Shown here: positions 41,880 to 52,780 of the stretch, piece by piece
Position numbering within the stretch: the stretch's first letter is position 1
Layout: each line of letters starts with the position of its first letter
Assembly (NCBI GenBank): GCA_030762935.1
Contig: CM060900.1
Coordinates: 111,876,620 to 111,940,619, forward strand
DNA: 64,000 nucleotides
Direction: 5' to 3'
From: Hymenopus coronatus
Lineage: Eukaryota > Arthropoda > Insecta > Mantodea > Hymenopodidae
Made by a program: the position numbers and the translations under genes
Notes under the pieces: generated by a model
The model's database searches: none
Told to the model about the DNA's origin: nothing
What the model saw: only the letters and a program-made list of their open reading frames with translations

Positions 41880-43988
41880 TTAAAACGAATACAAACGATT
41901 TCTGAGGATGAGAATAGATCCTCTGATTGCCATGATCGCTATTGTATGCAGTAGGCGTTTATCCAGACCATAATCTTTCCAAAATTGGTGTAATTTTTTG
42001 GGGGTTGTCCCTCTGGCTCCTATCATTAATCCGGTAACTGGTATATTTTTAAGATTATATTTGTCTTTGTAAAAGGGAATGGTAGATTCATAAATTGGTT
42101 TTTTTTCTGTGTCCACTTTTTCAGGTTGTTCACAGTGGGACTCAAAGCGAACAGTAGGATCAAGGATCACTCCGCTACCATCAGATATCTTATAAGCAAT
42201 GATGTCGATGCTCCTGCTGCTACCATTGTTGGACAAACCATGGACCTCAAAACCTTTTTGTTTCATGCTTGTTGCAATCAAGCTCCTAATTTTATGATGT
42301 CTGCTGTTTCGCAGTACCTCTCCATGAGGGCAGGCACCCAGAACATGTGCAAGTGTTTCGTGCTCCCTGCCACGGCGGCGGCAGAGGGTATTGTTCTGGG
42401 ACCTACCCGGTAAGGAACATACAGCAATAACTCCAGCAGTCATTTTGATGACGTCTCTCCATTCGGAGCAGGAAAGTCCGCGATGATCTCGGATCCACTT
42501 ATTTGCAGGTGTATAGTCGCTGAACATTTTAACACCTTTTCCTTTTTGTGGTAACTCACTCCAAAGCTGAAATTCTCGTTCTCTTAAATATTTTCTTACT
42601 TTTCTCGCATCTGGGAGAAGACTTACTGGGTCTCTGATGTTACTCTGAGTGATGTTAAGATGTAAACAGCTTTGAGTCTCCTGCTCAAAATTTCTTACGG
42701 TGTTAACAAGCGGGTCGTTTAAGTATTTTAAAACTTTACAGATGTTCAAATGTTGTAGTCGAACTTCCCATGAGGCGCAGAATAGACCAAGGCCTTTATA
42801 TTTTCTCTCAGTATATACCATATGGTCTGGAACGTCTGTTGGTAATTGAAGGATACTTTTTAGAGTGCATTTTAATATTTTGTCAGCGTCAACCAAAACA
42901 TTTTGTGGAATTTTATCCATTGGGATAATTTGAAATGGATAAATTAAGGTCGTAGAGACAGATGAGTTTAAAATAACAAATTTCTGATCTGCTTGTAAAA
43001 GGGGTGAACTTTCTAAAGTCTCAGCTTTCTTACGTAAATTTTCTAACGTTTGATGGCTGTCGAAAACTATTTCATCTTTTAAATTAATGCCAAGATAACG
43101 TATTCTTTCTTCGGGATTTTGACACTGAATTGCATTGTTTTCAGAAATTATCAGATTCTGTGTTGAATATTTTCCATTCTTTATGGATAAACAAACAGAT
43201 TTTGATGTATTGATGGTAAGACCTATTTCTTGAAAACGCTGTATAGCCAGTTTAGTCAATTCTTTTGCAGATTCTAAATTTTTTCCAATGATCACAGTAT
43301 CATCTGCGAAACTCATCACTGTTAAATTTTGACAATTTGAAGCCAATGAATATCCATATTCATCAGACAAAGCTTGTTCACTAAGTTCCTCCAAAATGAA
43401 ATCCGTTGCTAAATTGTAAAGAATGGGTGATATAGGTGAACCCTGTAACACACCTCTTTTTATTTTAATTTGGTTTGTTTTACTGTAGTTGGTTTCAAAT
43501 ACTGTAGTGTTATGTTTTTGCAATTTCATTACTAAGCGTGATAAATTGCTGGGGATTCCTATGGACTGTAGTGTTTTTTGGAGATGTAAATGACCTATAT
43601 TATCAAACGCTTTTCTTATATCCAGAAATACCACAGTAATATTATTTTTTCGTTCTTTAGCGGTTTTCAGAGCTGCATTAAGAATAGTAGTGTTAATGTG
43701 ACATCCTGGAGATGATGTAAAGCCTCGTTTGTATGGACTTAAGGTTGTATAACTGCGTAGTCTACGGTCAAGTGATCTTTCAGTAACTCTTCTGACTTCT
43801 GAGGTGATTGTAATTGGTCTCCAGTTGGAGGGTGACGACTGATCTCCTCCTTTATGTATAAGAATGGATTTAGCAGTTTGATAGTCTGAAGGACTATCGA
43901 CATAGTATATTAAATAAACGTAAAATTGCCGAAGTTCTGGGATTAAAGGTTTCTGAGATACTATCCAATAGGTATCCATTTTATTCAC
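41880..43988 (-). CDS. R2-like non-LTR retrotransposon reverse transcriptase and endonuclease, 5'-truncated
   Basis: An open minus-strand frame of about 700 codons without stop or frameshift. The first in-frame codon after the upstream stop is GTG at 43,988; the first ATG is at 43,979 (numbering below counts GTG as 1). Order: RT entry region ILIHKGGD...SNWRPITI (43-61); motif A VVFLDIRKAFDN (119-130, catalytic D123); motif B GVLQGSPISPILYNL (179-193); motif C SFADDTVIIG (226-235); thumb ERIRYLGINLKD (294-305). The C-terminal Cys/His knuckle spans C524, C536, H548 and C553, and the restriction-like endonuclease shows RHH (563-565), ID (594-595) and D610. MIGARGTTPK (655-664) is a late conserved patch. 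This layout, RT followed by a zinc knuckle and a restriction-like rather than apurinic endonuclease, defines the R2-type group. The N-terminal zinc-finger/Myb DNA-binding domains are missing, as expected from 5' truncation. Flanks are not rDNA. The intact frame implies a recent insertion. Confidence 0.9.
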   Translation of the reverse strand: MNKMDTYWIVSQKPLIPELRQFYVYLIYYVDSPSDYQTAKSILIHKGGDQSSPSNWRPITITSEVRRVTERSLDRRLRSYTTLSPYKRGFTSSPGCHINTTILNAALKTAKERKNNITVVFLDIRKAFDNIGHLHLQKTLQSIGIPSNLSRLVMKLQKHNTTVFETNYSKTNQIKIKRGVLQGSPISPILYNLATDFILEELSEQALSDEYGYSLASNCQNLTVMSFADDTVIIGKNLESAKELTKLAIQRFQEIGLTINTSKSVCLSIKNGKYSTQNLIISENNAIQCQNPEERIRYLGINLKDEIVFDSHQTLENLRKKAETLESSPLLQADQKFVILNSSVSTTLIYPFQIIPMDKIPQNVLVDADKILKCTLKSILQLPTDVPDHMVYTERKYKGLGLFCASWEVRLQHLNICKVLKYLNDPLVNTVRNFEQETQSCLHLNITQSNIRDPVSLLPDARKVRKYLREREFQLWSELPQKGKGVKMFSDYTPANKWIRDHRGLSCSEWRDVIKMTAGVIAVCSLPGRSQNNTLCRRRGREHETLAHVLGACPHGEVLRNSRHHKIRSLIATSMKQKGFEVHGLSNNGSSRSIDIIAYKISDGSGVILDPTVRFESHCEQPEKVDTEKKPIYESTIPFYKDKYNLKNIPVTGLMIGARGTTPKKLHQFWKDYGLDKRLLHTIAIMAIRGSILILRNRLYSF

Positions 43989-43994
43989 CGCAGA

Positions 43995-45105
43995 TACTAA
44001 ATTTGTATATGTGGCTTAGGTATCACTTACAATAGTGCAACTAAGTATATACAGCAGTATAAAAACACAGTTGTCTTAACATAATATGTGCTAAATATTT
44101 TCATTAAGAAAATCATTAATGCTATAGCATTTTGATAGTAATTTATGCATTTTAGGTTTAATTTTTTTCCTGGAATAGCCTTTAAAGGTCCGGATATCTT
44201 ACATAAATTATTTCTGTGTTTAGTACACTATTGAGAGTTGTGTTAAGTCAGCGACACTGTGAGTGTATTTCCTCAGTACGAGTATTATAGGCATGGTAAT
44301 CCTTACTTCTTTTAAAATATTGCATGTTGCTGTGGATAAAGGAGACATGTTCTAAGATATATGGAGCTGAAATGTATTTAACTCGTCAAAAATAGGTTGG
44401 AATATAGGGTGCACCCATTTCGTTAAACTCAAAATTTACTTTTGTAGTTTGAATATCGTAATTGGTTGGTTAGAGCTCTCCCAGAGGGCTTTCCACATGA
44501 AATGATTGAATGTACATATCCAAGATGTACCTACACTCTCATTACCTCTTTACCACAAATTTTGCTTAATACTCTTATTGGTTAAGTTAAATGATTTAAT
44601 GATTACAAAGACCTAGAATATAATTGTTCCATGTTATCATTGCATCAGTTGTAACACTTAGGAACTTAGTACAATTTTGGTGCCTTATTGCAACGTTTAA
44701 GCAAGTAAATCGGCTATTTGTTTAAAAATATATTCCTAGCTATGTTTTATATTTACAGACAGCGAACGGCACAGTGTCATAGCTCTAAGCTAGCCTAGAG
44801 TTGGAAGAAATAGCAGCTGAGATAATACAGAAGATACTAACAGTATATTCATTGGAATTTCTTAAAGCAAACAACACCCCTCTACAATAAATGTTTCCTA
44901 GATTTAAATGAACTGAATAAAGGGCGAGAAGATCAAAATGATAAAGCAAATACGATTAGAGTGTAATCATTTTGAAATGCTTATTGTCAGGCGCGACACG
45001 AGAAAAGGAAGTGGAGTGGAGCGGAGCGGAGCTGAGCTGTTATTGAACTTCAGGCTGGGATGTCGCAGAAAACTAACTTTCCCCATTCCTCATGCAGTAT
45101 GATTT
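43995..45105. other. AT-rich 5' flank of the R2-like element
   Basis: No zinc-finger or Myb coding sequence was found upstream of the frame. A GGAGCGGAGCGGAGCTGAGC stretch near 45,018 is a small imperfect repeat. Confidence 0.35.
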
Positions 45106-45109
45106 TTTT

Positions 45110-45350
45110 TATAAAAAATACAGTTCCGGAGTAAAGTCAGGATCCGGCGCAGTATTCCCTTTTTTTTTTTATTTTTTTTTTTTTCGTTTTTTCCCCCTTT
45201 TTCATTTTTCCAACATTTCCTTAGTTTTTCTACTTGATTATCATTTGCTTTTTTGTTTTTACACACACACACATATACACATTTACAAATACCCATGCCC
45301 CAGACGGGACACGAACCCGCGATCCCCTGCGCCAAAAACCACCAAAGCCA
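45110..45350 (-). repeat. SINE-7 with 3' stem-loop, reverse copy
   Basis: Minus: TTTGGCGCAGGGGATCGC (A box), GGGTTCGTGTCCCGTC (B box), GTGTGTGTGT, an A/G-rich body that gives the long T runs at 45,161-45,184, then GCGCCGGATCCTGAC and TCCGGAACTG. With the forward copy at 40.85 kb it brackets the R2-like element in inverted orientation, about 4 kb apart. Confidence 0.75.
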
Positions 45351-45383
45351 GTCACTTTAGCGAGGACGGCCATGGGGACCGAC

Positions 45384-45527
45384 ATAAGTTCACATTCATA
45401 CTTCCAGACTGTGGGGATAATAGGAAATAATCTGGGTTAGAGAAAAATCCCCACTCCCCAGCCGAGAATCGAACCCGGGTAATCGCACTGCAGGCAGATG
45501 CTCTACCAACTGAGCAACGGGGACAGC
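45384..45527 (-). repeat. tRNA-derived SINE, SINE-2, reverse copy
   Basis: Minus: CCCGTTGCTCAGTTGGTAGA (A box), CCGGGTTCGATTCTCGGC (B box), GGGGAGTGGGGATTTTTC, CCAGATTATTTCCTATTATC and AGTCTGGAAGTATGAATG. The head is the most tRNA-like in the window, but the anticodon stem has mismatches. Confidence 0.75.
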
Positions 45528-45529
45528 CA

Positions 45530-47965
45530 AAAATGCAATCTTCAGAGAGCGATGCGAACTATGTATCGTGGGATTCTATGTCCAGTGCTATACCGATTCA
45601 CCCACAAGTATACTGTCTCTTGGCGTTTGCTGATAACACTCAGCAGTCCGTGTTTACTTGCCGTCAGTTACACTTGGCCGCTGTTGTTTACCTTCATTGT
45701 GATGACAAAGTTTGAGGCGACTGCTTAAAGGTTCTTATATCTGCTTATATTACATCTAGTTAACAAGCAATGCCTCAATATTAAACTTATACTAAACAGA
45801 ATAATTCATTTTTTATCATTTTACTACTTTAATTATTCTTGAAAATGACAAATTATTAATGGGATTTTACAGTGTAATTCTATGTAAAAGTCATTTATTA
45901 TCATTTGTAACCTGAAAAAATATGAGCACTGTACATTAAACAGTAGCTGTTCAGTCCTTTAGAGAGCAGAATGTGAAAAATCACTAATTCCATTTGCTGG
46001 ACTGGTTGAATCTCCTTAACACCGTACCTAAAAAGGGGCTCATTCTGATTACTAGATCCCGCTATAAGAATAGAACAGAACTTGGGAAATTTTTCATATA
46101 CAAGTTGCTGTTTTATCTTCCTTTCCTTGGAGGAAAATTATTATTGATCAAGCAGTACACCAAGATTGATACCTCTCAAGCAAGTTTAAGACCACATGTA
46201 GCTACATAACTGGCTCTCTGGGTTTTTATATACATAAGTTTTATAGTGTGTCCTATAAATTGATATTAACCCATTTATATTCTATATATATAGGCAGTCA
46301 ATAAAGATGAAAACTTTTCAGCAGATTCAGCATTGTGTTGCGCAATTTAAATATAACACAACTATACCAGTGCACAGCAGTGTGGGAAATGGAGGAGTTT
46401 CATACAATGCTTGACTTCTTTATTGAAATCGTTTAACATCCCTTGCAGCTGCCAAATGTCTTCGAAACAATGGTTGAAAGAACATGATAAACGATGCTAA
46501 TTAGTTGCAGTCTCAAAGCTCCTAAATTTATCTGGCATTCACCTTCAGAAAGCTCGTTCCTATAGGATCCGCACTGTTACTGTTGTGCATAAATTACTGT
46601 GGGTAATCTTTATGATTATGGCACAAGCGAGCCTCGTAATAAGATAACAACAGTATGCTACATTCACAATGAAATGTAAGTACAGACACAACGTAAGCGC
46701 AAGAGCTTAGACTCATATTATTTAATGTAAACATTCACATAGAAACACGCAAGACGTAACGCAATGCAATGCAATGCAAGAGTTTGCAAACTCCAAACTT
46801 TATCCTTGCGTTACATGCAAAGAGAAAGAATTCTACTTCTTTTTTCTATGCAGTGCCTATGAATTCAATAGCAAACGATCACACTGCGAGACTTTACAGG
46901 GCCTGCTGTACATGCATGCTGTTCTATTAAGCCGTGCAGTGGTGCGCCATCTCTAATTTCCTTCAAGAGGTTATGACAGTCTCCTTACGAATCCTTTGAT
47001 TTAATGGATATAACTACCATCTGTGTCTAGATTTCTTGGTTCTCATAAAGTGAAGGCGCACAGAGTTCATTAAGTGTGTAGCTTTATCACTTTCTAAAGT
47101 CTCTATGCTTGTATTATTTTCAATAATTTTGAATGAGCAATTATTGTGATGACACTGCCGTGAGTGTCAGTTTTAGTATGTAATTTTATAAAACATTTAT
47201 TTGTAAAAGATTGGGTGAATTTTCTTGTGTGGTATTCTTGTTGGTTATGTTGCTCAGTTTGTAACTTGCGGAGCGCTTGGAAGATATTCGCATGCAACTT
47301 ACAGATCTAGAAACCCGTGCCAACTTCTTGCGTTGCGCTTACGATTGCAGTGTGAATGGTGTCTCCTTGCGTCTGCGCTTATGCTACGTTACGTCTGCGC
47401 TTGCATTTTATTGTGAACGTAGCATTAGATACAACAGTTTATGGAAATTTGGTAATATAGGTGAGAACGTATCCACGTGTTATCTTCGTTTTTTGTAGTA
47501 CAGGAATAATACCATTTATTTGTTTAACTTTCTGGGAATACCTTGAATAAAGTAAGTAGTAAGAGACCAACGAAAACATACCAAAGAACATATATAAACT
47601 AACTACAATACCTATATGACGAATGTAAATTATGTTACTGCAGAGAAGAAAGTTGTGGCTTTTATAATAAGTGACTGGTTTTAGCACAAGTAAGACATTA
47701 GAATATTTAGTTTGTAGAATTACTTATTCAATGGCCAAAGACGTTTGAGCATCTGGAAGGAGGAGATAAGGCTGTACCGGGAGCTACCACAAACAACCGA
47801 CTCAGGTAATTGATAGGCACGAACAACTGTTTCCTAACAAACCATATGATTGTAACAAACATACTACTAAGAAAACACACGTTTTTAGAACATTTGTAGC
47901 ACAATTTCCAGGAGCCTAAAAGAAAACATGACACGCACAAACAAATAACATTTTATAAGGCGATA
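45530..47965. other. AT-rich stretch without a recognised gene
   Basis: About 2.4 kb. (GCAAT)n-like repeats lie at about 46,758-46,780 and GCG-rich words (TTGCGTTGCGCTTACG) at about 47,325-47,410. Short frames such as 45,498-45,728 and 46,774-46,956 have no motifs. No family A copy is present, which is unusual for the right half of the window. Confidence 0.35.
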
Positions 47966-47970
47966 ACTTT

Positions 47971-48812
47971 CCCTTTTTACCTTTTCTACATGTACTATGT
48001 ACATAGAGAAGGTATTACACTCCACCCACAAATTCGATACCGAGATTCACCGAAAATATACGTTTTAAGGTCCCCTGTATAAAAATGTAGTTTCAGAAAA
48101 ATGTTCGTGTTCCTGTGAACACGATAGCTCAAAAACGAAAAGTCGGTGAAATACCAAACTTGATATTTAAGTTTCCTATCTTCCAGGGATGCGACGCGAA
48201 GATATTGAGAAAAATCTCCCACCCCAAACTACCCTTTACACGGAAAAAATTTCGAAAACTTTCATTTTCTCAAAAATGGCTCTAACGATTTTGATTAAAA
48301 TACCGTATATTAAAAATATTTATATGACAAATAAAATGAATATCTTGAATTTTCTGGGAATAGCCTCTAAAGACCTCTTTATTGTGAAAGAATGTTGCTT
48401 ATTTTTGCGTAACTGGTAAAGACAGACAGAAACTTACTACACAAAAATGTAGAGCACGTTAAAACACAACATTTATGACATTTTTTTTCTTGGAATTGGT
48501 CATTTTTTAGATATTCTTTGTTATTTGTTTTAGGTTTAAAATACTTCAACTTTTCTCACACAGAAAGCTGTAAACTCCTGACCCTGCATAGAAACGGATT
48601 TCAACCAGCTTTGAAGAGATCTGACATATGTTTTAACTTTGTGCATTTCCTTATTTTCCTTCTACTTACTGGGAATCAAGTAATTAATGCAATTTCTGCT
48701 AATGTTTATCTCGATTGTTATAAGTTATTAGATTGAAGAACATGAATTTTAACAATAATTTGTTACAGTGATGTATAAAAAATAATGTGGATGGAGCACA
48801 TCAGTTTTTTAT
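47971..48812 (-). repeat. Family A repeat, nearly complete
   Basis: Reverse copy. The palindromic end TTTCTACATGTACTATGTAC is at 47,980, and GATGGAGCACATCAGTTTTTT at the other end. Reverse landmarks CACCCACAAATTCGATACCG, CTCAAAAATGGCTCTAACG and GGGAATAGCCTCTAAAGAC are all present. Confidence 0.85.
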
Positions 48813-48814
48813 TG

Positions 48815-49150
48815 TATGGATGTAAAACATGGACCCTAAAGAAAAACGATTGAAAGACTACGGTTAGCGGAAATTAAATTCCTTTGAAGTGTACAAAGAT
48901 GCACAAAACTGGATAAATTTAAAATCGCGGATGTAAAGAAACCAAACCTACTCCCAGCTATAGAGGAGTTAAAGGAATTCAGGACTCATTGGTCACACCA
49001 TCTGAGCAAAATGAATAGTAAACGACTCTCGAAACAGCCACTGATTTATAAACCTCGAGGGTTAAGGTAAATCGACCTACTAAAACAATATGGCAATTGG
49101 GGACAGGGCATGGGCTTCGCCTACTCCATGAGGAGAAGAAGAAGCAGCAG
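48815..49150 (+). pseudogene. Decayed LINE reverse transcriptase C-terminal end (RTE-like)
   Basis: YGCKTWTLKKND, then in another frame ERLRLAEIKFL, CTKLDKFKIADVKK, LLPAIEELKEFRTHWSHHL, SKMNSKRLSKQPLIYKPRG, and finally WGQGMG. The pattern YG-TW, LRSV-like, H-MN-RLP-YKPRG is typical of the C-terminal region of RTE-type and related LINE proteins. It has several stops and a frameshift. It lies between a reverse and a forward family A copy. Confidence 0.6.
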
Positions 49151-49154
49151 AGGA

Positions 49155-49380
49155 AACTTCCAGGCCTACGTTTAAAGTACTTCTCCGGTATTTGCCAGCG
49201 ATGAGGTCTGAGGAAAAGCTGGAAAGAAGCCTATCATGTAGCACATATTCTACAAATGAAACTCGAAAGTAGCCGAAACTTGGCTAAGGTATAAACAAGT
49301 TATGACTGAAAACTTATGGGGTATGATCATCGAGGAGTAAATATTTATAATAAGAACCACAAAGTAATTCTTATAAAAAA
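49155..49380. other. Spacer without recognised feature
   Basis: Possibly the 3' untranslated part of the LINE relic. Confidence 0.3.
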
Positions 49381-49381
49381 A

Positions 49382-50188
49382 ATATGTGTTCCATTCACAT
49401 GACGTTCTCTATATCTCTGCAACAAATTATAGTTAAAAAAGCCTATTCTTCTATTTACTTCATGCTAATTGAGAAAAATTATCAGAAATGTCTTTCTGCT
49501 TGCCTCCTTGTAAGTAGATGCGAAATAAAGGATTACCATAGGTTAAAGTGATAGTCAAAAGCTGGTTTCTATATGTTCCTTTGTTTTAATGGGCAGGAGT
49601 TGACAAATTCCTGTATGAGAAAAGTATAAGTTTTTTAAAGCTGAAGCCAATAACAAGGAATATCTCAAAAACGATTAACTTCACGAAAAAATGTATAAGG
49701 TATAAATTGTATGCTTTATCGTGATCTACATTTTTTGTGCAGTAAGTTTTTGTCTATCTCTTACGGTTTACCAGATATGCAAAATTCAATAAAACTCATC
49801 CAGAATAAAAAGGTCTTCAGAGGCTATTCCCAGAAAATTTAAGATATATGTACATTTTTTAACACGAAAATATCTTAAATAAAAGAGAATTTTAATTAAA
49901 ATCGTTAGAGCCATTTTTGAGAAAATCAAAATTTTTGAAATTGTTTTCATGTAAAGGGTATTTGGGGGTGGGGGATTTTCTTGAAAATCTTCGTGTCGTA
50001 TCCTTGGAAGTTATCAATCTTAAATACCAAGTTTATACACACACACGGACCTTTTTTCCTAAAATGCTCTTTTTGGATTCAGCGGGACTCAAAATGTATT
50101 TCCGGTGAAATTTCGGTATCGAATTTTTGAGTGGAATACAATACCTTCTCTATGCACTATGTACATAGTACGTGTAGAGAAAATAAAC
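49382..50188 (+). repeat. Family A repeat, nearly complete, good palindrome
   Basis: Forward copy from ATGTGTTCCATTCACATGACG to GTACGTGTAGAGAAAATAAA. Its end, CTATGCACTATGTACATAGT followed by ACGTGTAGAG, is one of the clearest versions of the terminal palindrome. Confidence 0.9.
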
Positions 50189-50189
50189 A

Positions 50190-50810
50190 TGGGAAGAAAA
50201 ACTAAACGTTGACATTTCATGACATATAAAGCCTAAAAATCATTCGCGTGATACGAACACTTCAGAACAATCTTATTCAATGTATCGTCGATTTAGAGAT
50301 TCATTTGGAATAGCTCGAAATATTCAATGCATTTTAGCATCCATAGTGTCCAGCTACCGGAACAGTGCTCTTTACTTGCTTTGTATCTAGTGTTCTCACT
50401 GGTATTGTGTGTGATGTGTGGATAGCGTCATGTGTGAACAATGGCGTCCACTCCGACGAATGAAAATCAGTTGTCTCATATATATGAATGCAGTTGTACT
50501 GATGACAATATTTCAAAATATTTGTTTTAGTTCACGTACATTTATAGGAAAGAAACACATTTTAATTTCTGAAAGAGACAAAGGAATATTGTGCATTGTA
50601 TTCGCGTGAGTTTCTCTACTCACCCTTCCACGAAGTCCTCTTACCAAAGCTTGCTATCCCACCTCCTTATTAATCCAATTGAACTTCCAATTTACATTTA
50701 CACATTTTTGTACAATACAGCAAAGAAAAGTAAGCTGATATCCAGATTTAGATGGTATGTTGCAATGCAGTAGGGAACATTGCAGCTAACAAGTTGAGAC
50801 TAGTATACGA
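50190..50810. other. Spacer with a weak start-codon candidate
   Basis: GTGAACAATGGCGTCC at about 50,435 is a strong arthropod start context and opens a 29-codon frame (MASTPTNENQLSHIYE). It ends at TAG, and no splice continuation is evident. Otherwise nothing recognised. Confidence 0.3.
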
Positions 50811-50811
50811 C

Positions 50812-51655
50812 CCAATAAAAAGGCATATCTCATAAATTGTTAACTGCAAAAAGGTTTGTCACCAATTGTGTGCTTCAACATTTTTGTGTAATAATATTTT
50901 GTCTGTAGGTTACGATTTGCGAGTTATACAATGAAGAGTGCTTCACCGGAAATTCCCAGAAATTTCTAGATATACCAGATGGCCCAAATGCCCCATATTT
51001 GACTATGCAGATATACTTTTGTGCGTTGAAAGAGTCGCAGAACTCAACGGGGATATTCCAAGTTAAAACCCGCCAGTGGAGACCTGGGCGAGAGCGACCT
51101 TCAGCTATCCCTCCCAATGAGCGCGGCCCGCTTGCAGTCTCCACTGATAACAAGACGTGTAAAGCGAAAGTCAATCTGGCCAGTACTTCACTGGGAGGTT
51201 TTAACTTGAAATAACCCCGTAGAGTTTTGCAACTCCTTTATCACACCAAAGAGTATCTGCATAGGTCAAATACGGGGCCAGTTGGGTCATCTGATGCAGT
51301 TCATTTGTTTAACATTTTCTTAAAAGTATGGTAGTTTTTCAGGTACGTATGAGCCATTTGTGAGGAAATAAAATACAACTTAACGTGTCACATAAAGGTA
51401 CTTTGAATTTAGAGGAGTTTTTTGAAAATATTGGTGTCGCATTCTTGAAGGATTTTAAACACAACTATCAAGTTTGGTATTTAATTTACTTTTCCATTTT
51501 CAGTAATACTGTTCACAAACACATACATAGACACATGCACACCCACACATACACGTAACTTGTTCTACAAAGGGTTTTTGGGCTCAGGGAGAAACGCATA
51601 GTTCTGAAATGTTCGTATTTAAATTTTTGTTTGAATGGAATGCCTCCTCTACATA
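50812..51655 (+). repeat. Family A repeat, decayed, split by an inverted-repeat element
   Basis: Family A words AAAGGCATATCTCATAAATT and CGAGTTATACAATGAAGAG occur before 50,976. TGTCGCATTCTTGAAGGATT and CAAGTTTGGTATTTAAT occur after 51,294. Between them is an unrelated 316-bp inverted-repeat element, so the host repeat is older. Confidence 0.75.
50977..51292. mobile_element. MITE-like element with long terminal inverted repeats
   Basis: The ends are imperfect inverted repeats of about 110 bp. The left arm starts AGATGGCCCAAATGCCCC. The right arm, read in reverse complement, starts AGATGACCCAACTGGCCCC. Both continue with TATTTGAC, TATGCAGATA and CAAGTTAAAACC, then TGG(A/-)-rich centre. No transposase. 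No clear target duplication is visible at the edges, so the superfamily is undecided. Confidence 0.75.
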
Positions 51656-51661
51656 CAAAGA

Positions 51662-52725
51662 CATCTGATGTGTTCCATTTACATAACTTTATATGTTCTG
51701 AACAAACTATTCTTTCAAAAGGTTATTTATTTTTTTGTTTGTTTCGTTTATATAGCCCCCTTTAACATCTAAGGTCATATCGGGGGTTTTGCACTTGAAA
51801 CAACTCGTTGTCTGTAGGTTTAAGTCATTTTATTTTTCTTTAGCAGACGCACACAAACACACATTCACTCTCACATACATTTTTCCAGACTCTGTGGGAC
51901 ATAGGGAATACTTCTGGTTAAAGAAACATTCCCCGCCCCAGTCAGGAATCGAATCCGGAACCTCCGGGTGAGAAGTCAAAAGGTTTTGTTTTATCTTTAT
52001 AATGTTAATCAAGATAAACATTACCAGAAATGGTCTTATTAGCTAATTCCTTATAAGCAGAAGGGAAATAAGGGAATACACTAGGCTAAAGCGACAGTCA
52101 AATATTTTAAGAGCTTCCACTATGCTTTTGTCATTGAAATTCGATTCTGTTTTCAAGGACAGGAGTAAAGCATAAGATATATGAAACGAAATACAACTTC
52201 TCGTCTAAGAAACGTTTAAGTAGTTAACCAATAACAAAAAATTATCTCGGAAGCGGTAAACTCTACAAAAATAATGTATATGAAATAAATTGTGAGCTTT
52301 ACCGCAATGTACACTTTTGTATAGTATGTTTTTGTCTATCTCTTATGGTTTATCAGTTATGCAAAAGTCATCCATAATGAAGAGGTCTTCAGAGGCTATT
52401 ATCAGAAAATTTAAGACATACATTTCATTTGTCATGTAAATATATGTAATAAGCGTTATTTTAATAAAAATCGTTGAGCCATTTTTGAGAAGGACAAAAT
52501 TTCAAAAATGATTCCTGGTAAAGCATAGTTTGGAGTGCGGCGATTTCTTTGAAAACCTTCGCCTTCATCCTTGGAAGACACTAAAGCTAAATGCCAAGTT
52601 CGGTAATTAACGATTTTTTATTTTAAGCTATAGTGTTCACACACAGACCCTTTTCTAAAATAACTTTTCTTGGGCTCAGGGAACCTCAAACATATGTTTC
52701 CGGTGAAACCTCGGTATTGAATCTC
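51662..52725 (+). repeat. Family A repeat split by a SINE-2 insertion
   Basis: The 5' end CATCTGATGTGTTCCATTTAC lies at 51,662. The unit is interrupted at 51,725-51,975 by SINE-2 and resumes with AATGTTAATCAAGATAAACA. It ends near GTGAAACCTCGGTATTGAAT without its palindrome. Confidence 0.85.
51725..51975 (-). repeat. SINE-2 insertion with target-site duplication
   Basis: Minus-strand SINE-2: B-box half GATTCGATTCCTGACTGGGG, then CAGAAGTATTCCCTATGTC, CAGAGTCTGGAAAAATG, and a tail GAGTTGTTTCAAGTGCAAAA ending A-rich. The 10-bp word TCAAAAGGTT occurs at both edges (51,715-51,724 and 51,976-51,985), the signature of target-primed insertion. The A-box part of the head is lost. Confidence 0.9.
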
Positions 52726-52780
52726 TAAGCAACAGCAATAGGGCCAGTGGAAGTGGCAAAATTAAATTAAATTTACTTTT

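Noticed and set aside
42126..42413. Plus-strand 95-codon frame
   Set aside because: Antisense shadow of the R2-like endonuclease coding region.
41570..44330. 28S rDNA target flanking the R2-like element
   Set aside because: Flanks are AT-rich and show no conserved rRNA sequence.
50435..50530. Gene start at ACAATGGCG
   Set aside because: Good start context, but the frame ends after 29 codons and no donor site or downstream exon was visible.
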